Below are positions 9,045 through 17,137 of a stretch of DNA of 64,000 nt, piece by piece. Each line of letters opens with the position of its first letter. Position 1 is the first letter of the stretch. Below the pieces are notes generated by a model that worked only from the letters and a program-made list of their open reading frames with translations, made no database searches and was not told the origin of the DNA. This stretch comes from Macellibacteroides fermentans. Lineage in GTDB: Bacteria > Bacteroidota > Bacteroidia > Bacteroidales > Tannerellaceae. The DNA lies in NCBI RefSeq assembly GCF_013409575.1, contig NZ_JACCCY010000001.1:62001-126000 (forward strand), in the 5' to 3' direction. Made by a program: the position numbers and the translations under genes.

Positions 9045-9140
9045 CTATTCGTTTGACATATGTTGAACGCAAGTTATCCAATTGTTGACTTTGCGTTCAA
9101 CATATGACAAACGCAAGATGCACAATTGGCAAACGAATAG
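9045..9140. repeat. Nested inverted- and direct-repeat element
   Basis: Three perfect inverted pairs are packed into 96 bases: CTATTCGTTTG (9045-9055) with CAAACGAATAG (9130-9140); CATATGTTGAACGCAA (9057-9072) with TTGCGTTCAACATATG (9091-9106); CCAATTGT (9078-9085) with ACAATTGG (9122-9129). The same DNA also reads as a direct repeat: ATG-N3-AACGCAAG-N5-CAATTG occurs at 9060 and again at 9104. It is non-coding, with no T-run, and lies between the rplT terminator and the 6S-like RNA. The function is unknown; candidates are a protein-binding array, a mobile palindromic repeat or an unrecognised RNA. Confidence 0.85.
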
Positions 9141-9358
9141 ATCTTCGTATTCAAAATATTAAATCATAATAGGGAAAGTAGTATGTTATAGGGAAGATGG
9201 ATTTAGTTTAGTTAAGGTTACGCGTGTAACACAAAGGAATTTTCTTTGTTATATAATACGTTTATCGATGAAATAATAAAATAAACCCGCGCATTGTAAT
9301 TGATGTTGAAGCATGAATCTCAAATAATTGAAAAGACAGGAAGGTGTACAGGGGAGAT

Positions 9359-9392
9359 AAAAAAAGCGGAAACCGTTTAAGATTTCCGCTTT
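9359..9392 (-). terminator. Terminator of the 6S-like RNA
   Basis: Read on the minus strand, AAAGCGGAAA pairs with TTTCCGCTTT across a 10-base loop and is followed by a T-run (the A-run at 9359-9365 on the plus strand). It sets the 3' end of the non-coding RNA. Confidence 0.9.
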
Positions 9393-9589
9393 GCTATGTT
9401 AAAGAAAGCCGCACTGAAGATATGAATAAACTCCGTGTGACAGGTTTTGAGTGCTTCGCCGTCTTTGTAATCCGCTGTGCGATGCATGCCCCGAAGGGTG
9501 CGGCCCGCCATTGACAACGAGAGCTTGTCTCGGAATTAAAAATACTGATGAGTTTGCCAATCGAACAAGTGCGGCTTAACTCATTTTCT
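9359..9589 (-). ncRNA. ssrS: Bacteroidales-1 / 6S-like RNA
   Basis: A minus-strand transcript of about 230 nt is delimited by a perfect -7 box (TATCTTTG, 9603-9596) and an intrinsic terminator. No protein is encoded. Near the 5' end AAGCCGCACT (9577-9568) pairs perfectly with AGTGCGGCTT (9415-9406) near the 3' end. A second inner helix is possible between AAACTC and GAGTTT, leaving a large internal bubble and an apical hairpin; this closed-rod layout is that of 6S RNA, which binds RNA polymerase holoenzyme. The Bacteroidales-1 RNA motif is described as a promoter-to-terminator RNA found downstream of L20 genes, exactly this setting, and I recall it being regarded as the 6S RNA of this order. 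Family assignment is from context and fold, not from an alignment; the symbol holds only if it is 6S. Confidence 0.8.
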
Positions 9590-9595
9590 GTACAA

Positions 9596-9603
9596 CAAAG
9601 ATA
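9596..9603 (-). promoter_or_regulatory. -7 box, 6S-like RNA promoter
   Basis: TATCTTTG on the minus strand, a perfect TAnnTTTG match, about 7 bases before the inferred RNA 5' end. Confidence 0.75.
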
Positions 9604-9814
9604 GAAAATGTAATTGGAATAGCCAAATATTTTAGTCTAAAAATTGTTGCTAAAACCATAAATCTACCTTTAAAAATCATTGCATTTACAAATAACCATC
9701 CGGATGTTGGTTGTCATTGTGCGTTGCAATTAAGCAGTTATTTTATACTCAATTTGGGGACATCTTCAAACAACTCAGGAATATTAAAGAAATACGAAAG
9801 ATGTTTATCCTGCG

Positions 9815-10318
9815 TTAGAATATTTTTTTATAAATATGACAATAAGGTGTATCTTCTTTTTTATCGTAATAATGTTGATGATAGTCTTCTGCTACCCAAA
9901 ACTTACAGGCGGGCTCTAACGCGGTAGCGACCTTGTGCCCCATATTCGATAAAATAGCAATATACTTTTCTGCTGTTTCTTTCTGTTTTTCGTCTGTATA
10001 GAAAATTACAGATCTGTATTGCGTGCCTATGTCGGGACCCTGACCGCCAACTTGTGTAAAGTCGTGTGTCTCAAAATATAATTCCAATACCTTGTCGAAT
10101 GAGATCTCTTCCGGATCAAAATTCACTTCCACTGTTTCCACATGCCCGGTAAGTCCGGTTTTAACTTCGGGATAGGTAGGGTTTTCAAGTTCGCCGCCCA
10201 TATAACCAACAAAGGTAGACGTAACGCCAAATGCTTTGTTCAGATGATATTGAGTTCCCCAAAAACAACCTGAAGCCAAATACGCCTTTTCATTTTTTTT
10301 GTTTGCAGATTCCATCAT
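9815..10318 (-). CDS. msrA: Peptide methionine sulfoxide reductase A
   Basis: Reduces methionine-S-sulfoxide in proteins and protects against oxidative damage. A 167-residue single-domain MsrA with the catalytic motif ASGCFWGTQY, the family segments VGYMGGELENPTYPEV, GHVETVEV, FETHDFTQ and DIGTQYRSVIF, and the C-terminal YHQHYYDK. No fused MsrB domain and no signal peptide, so it is cytoplasmic. The start is one of two adjacent ATGs (10318 or 10315). It is divergent from uraA with overlapping promoters. Confidence 0.95.
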   Translation of the reverse strand: MMESANKKNEKAYLASGCFWGTQYHLNKAFGVTSTFVGYMGGELENPTYPEVKTGLTGHVETVEVNFDPEEISFDKVLELYFETHDFTQVGGQGPDIGTQYRSVIFYTDEKQKETAEKYIAILSNMGHKVATALEPACKFWVAEDYHQHYYDKKEDTPYCHIYKKIF

Positions 10319-10341
10319 TATATAAAATTTGGATAAATTAT

Positions 10342-10349
10342 TTATCTTT
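10342..10349 (+). promoter_or_regulatory. -7 box, uraA promoter
   Basis: TATCTTTG, 20 bases before the uraA ATG at 10370. It lies two bases from the msrA -7 box on the other strand, so the two divergent promoters are interleaved. Confidence 0.75.
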
Positions 10350-10351
10350 GC

Positions 10352-10359
10352 ACAAATGT
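10352..10359 (-). promoter_or_regulatory. -7 box, msrA promoter
   Basis: TACATTTG on the minus strand fits TAnnTTTG, about 33 bases upstream of the msrA start at 10318. Confidence 0.65.
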
Positions 10360-10369
10360 ACTAAATTTA

Positions 10370-11572
10370 ATGGAGAAAAATCAACACCTAAATCCCTTTC
10401 AAAAAACTGTTGTAGGGGTTCAATTCTTGTTCGTGGCTTTTGGTGCCACAGTCTTAGTGCCGCTTCTCGTTGGGTTAGATCCCTCTACTGCGCTCTTTAC
10501 CGCAGGACTTGGCACACTTATCTTTCATTTAGTTACCAAAGGTAAAGTTCCGGTTTTTTTAGGAAGTAGTTTTGCATTCATCGCGCCTATTTTGAAGGCG
10601 ACCGAATTGTACGGCCTTCCGGGAACATTATCCGGATTTGTAGCTGTGGGTGCCGTTTATGGAATAATGAGTTTGCTTATCAAATGGCGTGGAATTAGTT
10701 TTATCCACCGGCTTTTTCCTCCGGTAGTGGTAGGTCCTGTAATTATTCTTATCGGTTTATCTTTGGCTGGAACCGGAGTAAACATGGCTAAGGATAACTG
10801 GATCCTGGCTCTGGTAGCTTTATTTACGGCAGTATGTGTTACAATGCTGGGTAAGGGTTTGCTTAAGCTTATTCCTATTTTTTCAGGAATAATTGTTGGC
10901 TATGTAGTAGGTCTGCTGTTTTTTGACATTGATTTGGCACCGGTAGCTGCTGCACCCTGGTTTTCGTTACCTCAATTTGTAACTCCACATTTTTCTTTGG
11001 AAGCAGTTCTGTTTTTAGCCCCGGTTGCTATTGCTCCGGTGATTGAACATGTGGGTGATATTTATGCGGTAAATTCGGTTACCGGAAAAGATTTTGTGAA
11101 AGATCCGGGATTACATCGTACCATGTTGGGTGATGGATTGGCTTGTGCTGCGGCCGGTATCATCGGAGGACCTCCCGTAACTACCTATTCGGAAGTAACA
11201 GGAGCTATTTCTCTTACCAAAATTACAGATCCTGTTGTTATTCGTATTGCTGCGGTTGCAGGTATTTTGTTTTCAGTTTTTGGAAAGGTAAGTGCATTGT
11301 TAAAAACTATCCCTGCACCAGTGTTGGGTGGAATTATGATGCTGTTGTTCGGAACGATTGCTTCGGTTGGTATCAATAACCTGATCAGAAATAAAACAGA
11401 TCTGGGTAATACCCGTAACCTGATTATTTCGTCGTTGATTCTTACATTCGGTATCGGCGGTGCAGTATTTCAGTTTGGCGAATTTACCATTGCAGGAATT
11501 GGTTTAGCTTCATTGATCGGTGTTATTCTGAATTTGGTCTTGCCAAATCATACTAAAGTGGCTCACGAATAA
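10370..11572 (+). CDS. uraA: Uracil:H+ symporter (NCS2 family)
   Basis: A 400-residue inner-membrane nucleobase permease of the UraA/PyrP type, with about 14 hydrophobic segments. The N-terminus NPFQKTVVGVQFLFVAFGAT, VFLGSSFAFIAP, FPPVVVGPVIILIGLSLAG, and the conserved acidic segment PVAIAPVIEHVGDIYAVN (substrate-binding Glu) are typical of the uracil branch. GGPPVTTYSEVTGAIS is the second signature. It is monocistronic, with its own promoter. Confidence 0.93.
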   Translation: MEKNQHLNPFQKTVVGVQFLFVAFGATVLVPLLVGLDPSTALFTAGLGTLIFHLVTKGKVPVFLGSSFAFIAPILKATELYGLPGTLSGFVAVGAVYGIMSLLIKWRGISFIHRLFPPVVVGPVIILIGLSLAGTGVNMAKDNWILALVALFTAVCVTMLGKGLLKLIPIFSGIIVGYVVGLLFFDIDLAPVAAAPWFSLPQFVTPHFSLEAVLFLAPVAIAPVIEHVGDIYAVNSVTGKDFVKDPGLHRTMLGDGLACAAAGIIGGPPVTTYSEVTGAISLTKITDPVVIRIAAVAGILFSVFGKVSALLKTIPAPVLGGIMMLLFGTIASVGINNLIRNKTDLGNTRNLIISSLILTFGIGGAVFQFGEFTIAGIGLASLIGVILNLVLPNHTKVAHE

Positions 11573-11945
11573 TGTGTATTATTTAATGAGGCATCATTCC
11601 TTTTAATGATTTCAATCAGTCCCGGTCTGGTCTGCATACACATTTAGACCAACCTGAGGCTGTTTATCATACTATATACCGGTTGTTAGTTTCGGAAAGT
11701 TCTGCAAACTATCAATCGGTATAATTGTTTTATGTTGCAACATCTACGAATCCTTATTTGGTGTGCACACATTTTAAAGAAGTTACTTCCCAACAGTGAA
11801 GCGCAGCCTTATCCGATCACTTTAACAAAAAAAGGATTCCATTTTATTGATACTTTTTCAATCATCACAAGAATTAATAAAGTATTTTTATGTAAGTTTG
11901 CAGTATCGTTTGTAAAAGAAAACAATTATACATATTTATACCTTT
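11573..11945. other. Intergenic region uraA-aspS
   Basis: No convincing gene. It holds a weak hairpin (TGGTCT/AGACCA, 11628-11651) that lacks a T-run, and the aspS -7 box at 11893-11900. An 85-codon frame here overlaps the aspS start, lacks any recognisable feature and is taken as chance. Confidence 0.6.
11893..11900 (+). promoter_or_regulatory. -7 box, aspS promoter
   Basis: TAAGTTTG fits TAnnTTTG, 45 bases before the aspS ATG. Confidence 0.65.
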
Positions 11946-13703
11946 ATGTACAGAAACAGAACATGTGGAGAATTACGCCTTGCCAATGAAGGGGAAGTCG
12001 TAATTTTGGCCGGCTGGGTCCAGAAAACCCGTAAAATGGGAGGGATGACCTTTGTCGATATTCGTGACCGTTATGGTATTACGCAGCTGGTGTTTAATCA
12101 GGAAACAAATGCCGATCTTTGTGAAAAGGCAAATAAACTGGGACGCGAATTTGTAATTCAGGCAACCGGAACAGTAAAAGAGCGTTCAAGTAAAAATATG
12201 AATATTCCAACAGGCGAGATCGAAATCATTGTTTCGGACTTAAACGTCTTGAATAGCTCGGTTACACCTCCGTTTACGATTGAGGATGACACGGATGGTG
12301 GAGACGACCTGCGTATGAAGTATCGTTACCTGGACTTGCGTCGTTCTTCTGTACGTGCCAACCTGGAGCTTCGTCATAAGATGACCATTGCCGTGCGTCA
12401 GTATCTTGATCAACAGAATTTCCTGGAAGTGGAAACTCCGGTGCTTATTAAATCGACTCCCGAAGGTGCACGCGACTTTGTTGTTCCTTCGCGTATGAAT
12501 GCCGGACAGTTTTATGCACTGCCACAGTCGCCTCAAACCTTTAAGCAATTGCTGATGGTTTCGGGATTTGACCGTTACTTCCAGATTGTGAAGTGTTTCC
12601 GTGATGAAGACCTTCGTGCCGACCGCCAGCCTGAGTTTACTCAGATTGACTGCGAAATGAGTTTTGTAGAACAGGAAGATATTCTTTCATTATTTGAAGG
12701 AATGGCCAAATATTTGTTTAAAACCATCCGTGGTATAGAATATAAAGAATCGTTTGCACGTATTACCTGGCACGATGCCATGAAGTATTATGGAAGCGAC
12801 AAACCGGACCTTCGCTTTGATATGAAGTTTGTAGAATTAATGGACATCATGCAAGGTAAAGGGTTCTCTGTTTTTGATAATGCAGCCTATGTAGGGGGTA
12901 TTTGCGCAGAAGGTGCGGCATCTTATACCCGTAAGCAGCTGGATGCCCTTACAGATTTTGTTAAACGTCCGCAGGTTGGAGCCAAAGGAATGGTTTATGC
13001 ACGCGTAGAAGCAGATGGTACTGTTAAATCGAGTGTGGATAAATTCTATACCCAGGAAACGTTGCAGGAGATGAAAGCAGCCTTTAATGCTAAACCGGGC
13101 GACTTGATTCTTATCCTTTCGGGAGATGATGTAATGAAAACACGTAAGCAATTGTGTGAATTACGTCTCGAAATGGGAAATCAACTGGGACTGCGTGACA
13201 AAAATAATTTTGTATGTTTATGGGTAGTGGACTTCCCCTTGTTTGAGTGGGACGAAGAAACTAAGCGTTTCTATGCCATGCACCATCCATTTACGTCGCC
13301 AAAGCCGGAAGATATTCCGCTGTTGGATACTAACCCCGGAGAAGTTCGCGCCAATGCCTATGACATGGTTATCAATGGTGTCGAAGTGGGAGGTGGATCT
13401 ATCCGTATTCATGACAGTGCCTTGCAGCAGAAGATGTTTAAATTACTTGGATTTACAGACGAGAAAGCTCAGGAACAATTTGGCTTCCTGATGAATGCAT
13501 TTAAATATGGTGCTCCTCCTCATGGTGGATTGGCTTATGGTCTGGATCGTTGGGTTTCTTTGTTTGCCGGTCTCGATTCGATCAGAGATTGTATTGCATT
13601 CCCGAAAAACAACTCGGGACGCGATGTTATGATTGATGCACCTGCACCAATTGATATCGAACAGCTGGAAGAGTTGAATCTGGTAGTAGACATAAAGGAA
13701 TAA
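11946..13703 (+). CDS. aspS: Aspartyl-tRNA synthetase
   Basis: A class IIb synthetase, 585 residues, bacterial type with the GAD insertion. An OB-fold anticodon-binding domain comes first ([20 protein letters not shown]), then motif 1 and the flipping-loop region ([20 protein letters not shown]), motif 2 ([21 protein letters not shown]), the GAD insertion (about residues 290-430), and motif 3 ([12 protein letters not shown]). It is the first gene of an aspS-NIF3-zinc-ribbon operon with one-base gaps. Which form of AspRS (discriminating or not) cannot be settled by eye. Confidence 0.97.
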   Translation: MYRNRTCGELRLANEGEVVILAGWVQKTRKMGGMTFVDIRDRYGITQLVFNQETNADLCEKANKLGREFVIQATGTVKERSSKNMNIPTGEIEIIVSDLNVLNSSVTPPFTIEDDTDGGDDLRMKYRYLDLRRSSVRANLELRHKMTIAVRQYLDQQNFLEVETPVLIKSTPEGARDFVVPSRMNAGQFYALPQSPQTFKQLLMVSGFDRYFQIVKCFRDEDLRADRQPEFTQIDCEMSFVEQEDILSLFEGMAKYLFKTIRGIEYKESFARITWHDAMKYYGSDKPDLRFDMKFVELMDIMQGKGFSVFDNAAYVGGICAEGAASYTRKQLDALTDFVKRPQVGAKGMVYARVEADGTVKSSVDKFYTQETLQEMKAAFNAKPGDLILILSGDDVMKTRKQLCELRLEMGNQLGLRDKNNFVCLWVVDFPLFEWDEETKRFYAMHHPFTSPKPEDIPLLDTNPGEVRANAYDMVINGVEVGGGSIRIHDSALQQKMFKLLGFTDEKAQEQFGFLMNAFKYGAPPHGGLAYGLDRWVSLFAGLDSIRDCIAFPKNNSGRDVMIDAPAPIDIEQLEELNLVVDIKE

Positions 13704-13704
13704 G

Positions 13705-14802
13705 ATGGTACGTGTAAGAGATATACTGAAAGAAATAGAACAGTATGCTCCGCTGCCATTACAAGAAGACTTTGATAATGCCGGTGTGCAGGTTGGAGAT
13801 ATTAACCAACCTGCAACCGGTGTGCTTTTTTGTGTAGATGTTACCGAAGAGGTTATTGATGAAGCCCTCGAATTGGATTGTAATCTTATTATTTCGCACC
13901 ATCCGCTGGCCTTTAAGCCCTTTAAATCGTTGACCGGTTCTACCTATATCGAACGATGTATGATAAAGGCCTGTAAACATGATCTGGTGATTTATGCAGC
14001 ACATACCAACCTGGATAATGCCACGGGAGGAGTGAACTATAAATTGGCCGAAATGATAGGGTTGCAAAACGTACGGATATTAAGTCCCCTGAAGGCATCT
14101 TTGCTTAAATTGGTCACATTCGTACCCGCATCACATGCCGAAGCGGTAAGGCAGGCATTGTTCAATGCCGGAGCAGGTTGTATAGGCAATTACGATTCAT
14201 GCAGCTTCAATGTGAGTGGAGAGGGTAGTTTCAGAGCAAAAGAGGGTGCTAATCCTTTCTGCGGAGATATAGGCGACCTGCATACAGAACCCGAAGTACG
14301 TATTGAAACAGTGCTTCCCGTAAGTATGAAAAGTGCAGTAATAAAGTCGCTGATGTCTGTTCATCCGTACGAAGAGCCTGCATACGATTTGTATCCGCTG
14401 GCAAATAACTGGACACAGGCAGGTTCCGGTGTAGTAGGAGAGTTGCCCGAAAGTGAAGATGAACAGAGCTTTTTACTACGGATTAAAAATATATTCCATT
14501 TAAAAAGCTTGACGCATTCTCCTTTTACAGGTAAAAATATACGTGAAGTTGCTATTTGCGGCGGAAGCGGAGCATTCCTGATAAAAGATGCCATAGCTTA
14601 TGGCGCCGATGTATTTATTACGGGCGAAGCGAAGTATAACGACTATTATAATGTGGAAGATCGGATATTATTGGCTGTAATTGGTCATTATGAGTCGGAA
14701 GAATGTACAAAAGATATATTCTATACAATAATATCAAAAAAATTTCCTACCTTTGCCCTGCATTTTTCGAATGTTAATTCAAACCCGGTAAAATATTTAT
14801 AG
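13705..14802 (+). CDS. NIF3-like dinuclear metal protein
   Basis: A 365-residue member of the NIF3/YbgI family, often called GTP cyclohydrolase 1 type 2 homologue. The metal-site segments are clear: LQEDFDNAGVQVGD, the HHPLAFK His pair in LIISHHPLAFKPFKSL, YAAHTNLDNATGGVN, and the C-terminal GEAKYNDYYN and VIGHYESE. The length agrees with the long form carrying a PII-like (CutA-like) insertion between the two halves (about residues 130-240, including SVHPYEEPAYDLYPL). The cellular role is not firmly established in the family. It starts one base after aspS. Confidence 0.9.
   Translation: MVRVRDILKEIEQYAPLPLQEDFDNAGVQVGDINQPATGVLFCVDVTEEVIDEALELDCNLIISHHPLAFKPFKSLTGSTYIERCMIKACKHDLVIYAAHTNLDNATGGVNYKLAEMIGLQNVRILSPLKASLLKLVTFVPASHAEAVRQALFNAGAGCIGNYDSCSFNVSGEGSFRAKEGANPFCGDIGDLHTEPEVRIETVLPVSMKSAVIKSLMSVHPYEEPAYDLYPLANNWTQAGSGVVGELPESEDEQSFLLRIKNIFHLKSLTHSPFTGKNIREVAICGGSGAFLIKDAIAYGADVFITGEAKYNDYYNVEDRILLAVIGHYESEECTKDIFYTIISKKFPTFALHFSNVNSNPVKYL
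14748..14755 (+). promoter_or_regulatory. -7 box inside the NIF3 gene, internal promoter
   Basis: TACCTTTG near the end of the NIF3 gene, 48 bases before the zinc-ribbon ATG, would allow the latter to be made independently of aspS. Confidence 0.5.
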
Positions 14803-14803
14803 A

Positions 14804-15568
14804 ATGGCTACAGAGAAACAATCAGCTGAAAAAGAAGTTACAGTTGAAGAAAAGCTTTCCAGGCTGTATCAACTTCAGACGATGGTGACTGAGATCGATA
14901 AGATCAAGACGCTTCGTGGTGAACTGCCTTTGGAAGTTCAGGATTTAGAGGATGAGATAGCAGGTCTTGAAACTCGTCTTCAAAATTATCAGTCTGAAAT
15001 TAAGTACTTCGAGACTTCTGTTGTAGAACAAAAGAACAAGATTGCTGATTCAACCGGACTGATTGAAAAGTATAAATCGCAGTTGGATAACGTACGTAAT
15101 AACCGCGAATTCGATAATCTTTCGAAAGAAATTGAATTCCAGGGACTGGAAATTGAATTCTCTGAAAAGAAAATTCGTGAGTTCAGTGCTGCAGCAGTTG
15201 CGAAAAGAGAGGAAATCGCCCAGATTACCGAGACATTGGATGGACGTAAGGCCGACCTTGCTCAAAAACAAGGCGAATTGGAAGAGATTGTTTCTGAAAC
15301 CAAACAGGAAGAAGAAAAACTTAGAGAAAAGGCCAAAAAGCTTGAAGCTTCCATCGAACCTCGTTTATTGTCGGCATTTAAACGTATCCGTAAAGGTGCA
15401 CGCAACGGTTTGGCTGTTGTTTATATCCAGCGTGATGCATGTGGTGGTTGCTTTAATAAAATACCGCCCCAGAAGCAGATGGACATCAAACTTCGTAAGA
15501 AAATCATTGTTTGCGAATATTGTGGTCGTATTATGATCGACCCGGAATTGGCTGGCGTAGAAGTATAA
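14804..15568 (+). CDS. Coiled-coil C4 zinc-ribbon protein
   Basis: A 254-residue protein of the C4-type zinc-ribbon family (zf-RING_7/COG1579). Residues ~15-185 are a long heptad-rich coiled-coil hairpin very rich in Glu, Lys and Gln. A C-terminal zinc ribbon has CGGC (Cys 213 and 216) and CEYC (about 238-241), followed by GRIMIDPELAG. The family is widespread, probably binds nucleic acid or acts as an adaptor, and lacks an agreed function. It starts one base after the NIF3 gene; this NIF3-zinc-ribbon pairing is common in bacteria. Confidence 0.88.
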   Translation: MATEKQSAEKEVTVEEKLSRLYQLQTMVTEIDKIKTLRGELPLEVQDLEDEIAGLETRLQNYQSEIKYFETSVVEQKNKIADSTGLIEKYKSQLDNVRNNREFDNLSKEIEFQGLEIEFSEKKIREFSAAAVAKREEIAQITETLDGRKADLAQKQGELEEIVSETKQEEEKLREKAKKLEASIEPRLLSAFKRIRKGARNGLAVVYIQRDACGGCFNKIPPQKQMDIKLRKKIIVCEYCGRIMIDPELAGVEV

Positions 15569-15588
15569 ACAATTACCGAAGCATACAG

Positions 15589-15621
15589 ATAGGGATACGC
15601 AAAACGTATCCCTATGTTGTT
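15589..15621 (+). terminator. Hairpin terminator between zinc-ribbon gene and tilS
   Basis: ATAGGGATACG and CGTATCCCTAT form a perfect 11-bp stem around CAAAA, followed by the imperfect T tract GTTGTTTTA that runs into the tilS start at 15624. It can end the aspS operon; partial read-through may feed tilS, for which no separate -7 box is obvious. Confidence 0.75.
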
Positions 15622-15623
15622 TT

Positions 15624-16937
15624 ATGAAGGAACAAATACAGCAATACATTATTCAGCACCAATTGCTATCCGGCGAAAAGCCGGTTGTAGTTGGAATAAG
15701 TGGCGGAGCAGATTCTGTTGCTTTGCTTCATATACTTGTATCCTTAGGATATAAATGCATTGCAGCTCATTGTAATTTTAATTTGCGTGGAGACGAATCC
15801 TTCAGAGACGAGCAATTTACGATCGATTTTACCAAACGGTTACAGGTTCCTTTATGTAAAATATCCTTCGAAACCAATAAATATGCACAGGAGAACAGAC
15901 TTTCTGTAGAAATGGCTGCCCGAGAACTGCGGTATAGATGGTTTGAAGAGCTTCTTAATACATACGATGCCGATGCGGTTGCCGTGGCTCACCATCGGGA
16001 TGATAGTGTGGAGACACTGCTTATTAATCTGACAAGGGGTAGCGGGATTACAGGTTTAACGGGTATTAAACCCAAAAATGGGAATGTAGTACGTCCATTG
16101 CTGTGTGTATCCAGAGAGGATATTTATGCTTATATAGAAAAAAACGGTTTGGAATATGTAACAGACAGTTCCAATAGTTCTGATATATACACACGTAACT
16201 TTATCCGGTTGAAAGTAATTCCCTTATTGGAAGAGATCAATCCGTCTGTTAAAGCTTCTTTGGCCCGAACGACAAATCATTTGTACGATGCTTCGCTGAT
16301 TTATAATCACTCGATTGAAGAAGCCAGAAGAGTAATAATCCAAAACAACCGATTGTCTATTTCTGCTTTATTATCGTTTCCAGCACCGGCAACCATTCTG
16401 TATGAAATGCTTAAACCCTATGGGTTTAGCCGAACAGTCTGCGAATCTATCTTTACTGTACTTGATAAAGATTCCGGGAAAATCTTTTATTCATCCACCC
16501 ACCGCCTGCTTAAAGATCGTTCCGATTTGCTGATTGATGTTCTGTCGGGAGAGGATAACAGAGCTTATCTAATTAACCTGGAAGATGATAATGTAGATTT
16601 GCCCGTTGAACTTAAACCCGAGATAGTTGTTATTAAAGAAGACTACCAGATCGAAAAAGATAGAAAGTTTGCTTATTTTGATTTTGATAAATTATCTTTT
16701 CCCCTCGTTTTAAGACATTGGCAAGAGGGAGATTGGTTTGTTCCATTCGGAATGAAAGGAAAGAAAAAAGTTAGCGATTATTTTAGTGATAAGAAATTTT
16801 CGCTGTTCGATAAAGAGAAAACATGGCTTTTATGCAGTGGACAAGATGTAATCTGGATTGTTGGTGAACGTACAGATAACAGGTATCGCATTGAAAAAAC
16901 AACAAAAAGAGTTTTAAAACTAAAATTTATCGATTGA
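15624..16937 (+). CDS. tilS: tRNA(Ile)-lysidine synthetase
   Basis: Modifies C34 of the CAU-anticodon tRNA-Ile to lysidine, an essential step for reading AUA. The N-terminal PP-loop ATPase motif GISGGADSVALLH is intact, followed by HCNFNLRGDES, VAHHRDDSVETLLINLTRGSG and GLTGI. The C-terminal TilS domain is recognised by RHWQEGDWFVPFGMKGKKKV. The length of 437 residues is normal. The start lies only a few bases after a hairpin. Confidence 0.96.
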   Translation: MKEQIQQYIIQHQLLSGEKPVVVGISGGADSVALLHILVSLGYKCIAAHCNFNLRGDESFRDEQFTIDFTKRLQVPLCKISFETNKYAQENRLSVEMAARELRYRWFEELLNTYDADAVAVAHHRDDSVETLLINLTRGSGITGLTGIKPKNGNVVRPLLCVSREDIYAYIEKNGLEYVTDSSNSSDIYTRNFIRLKVIPLLEEINPSVKASLARTTNHLYDASLIYNHSIEEARRVIIQNNRLSISALLSFPAPATILYEMLKPYGFSRTVCESIFTVLDKDSGKIFYSSTHRLLKDRSDLLIDVLSGEDNRAYLINLEDDNVDLPVELKPEIVVIKEDYQIEKDRKFAYFDFDKLSFPLVLRHWQEGDWFVPFGMKGKKKVSDYFSDKKFSLFDKEKTWLLCSGQDVIWIVGERTDNRYRIEKTTKRVLKLKFID

Positions 16938-16963
16938 AATTACTAAATGTGAAAACTATTTAG

Positions 16964-16971
16964 TAAATTTG
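16964..16971 (+). promoter_or_regulatory. -7 box, rho promoter with a long leader
   Basis: TAAATTTG fits TAnnTTTG. The inferred transcript has an untranslated leader of about 160 bases before ATG 17138, containing two related GTTGTGC segments (17078 region and 17104 region). Rho is autoregulated through its leader in several bacteria, so this long leader may serve the same purpose. Confidence 0.55.
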
Positions 16972-17137
16972 CACAGTTTTACTACACAGATATGTTTTCG
17001 GTGCATCAAATCGAGTAAACAGTCCGGTATTATTCAAAATGATTTTATTACCAAATTTATAATGATACAATGATGACGTTGTGCACGCATCGTAATGATG
17101 AGCATGTTGTGCGCCGTTGATATTATTCCTACGCAAT

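Noticed and set aside
9724-9927. 67-codon open frame opposite the end of msrA
   Set aside because: It overlaps the msrA coding region on the other strand and has no independent support.
11732-11989. 85-codon open frame before aspS
   Set aside because: It runs through the aspS promoter and over the aspS start in another frame; low-complexity composition and no recognisable feature.
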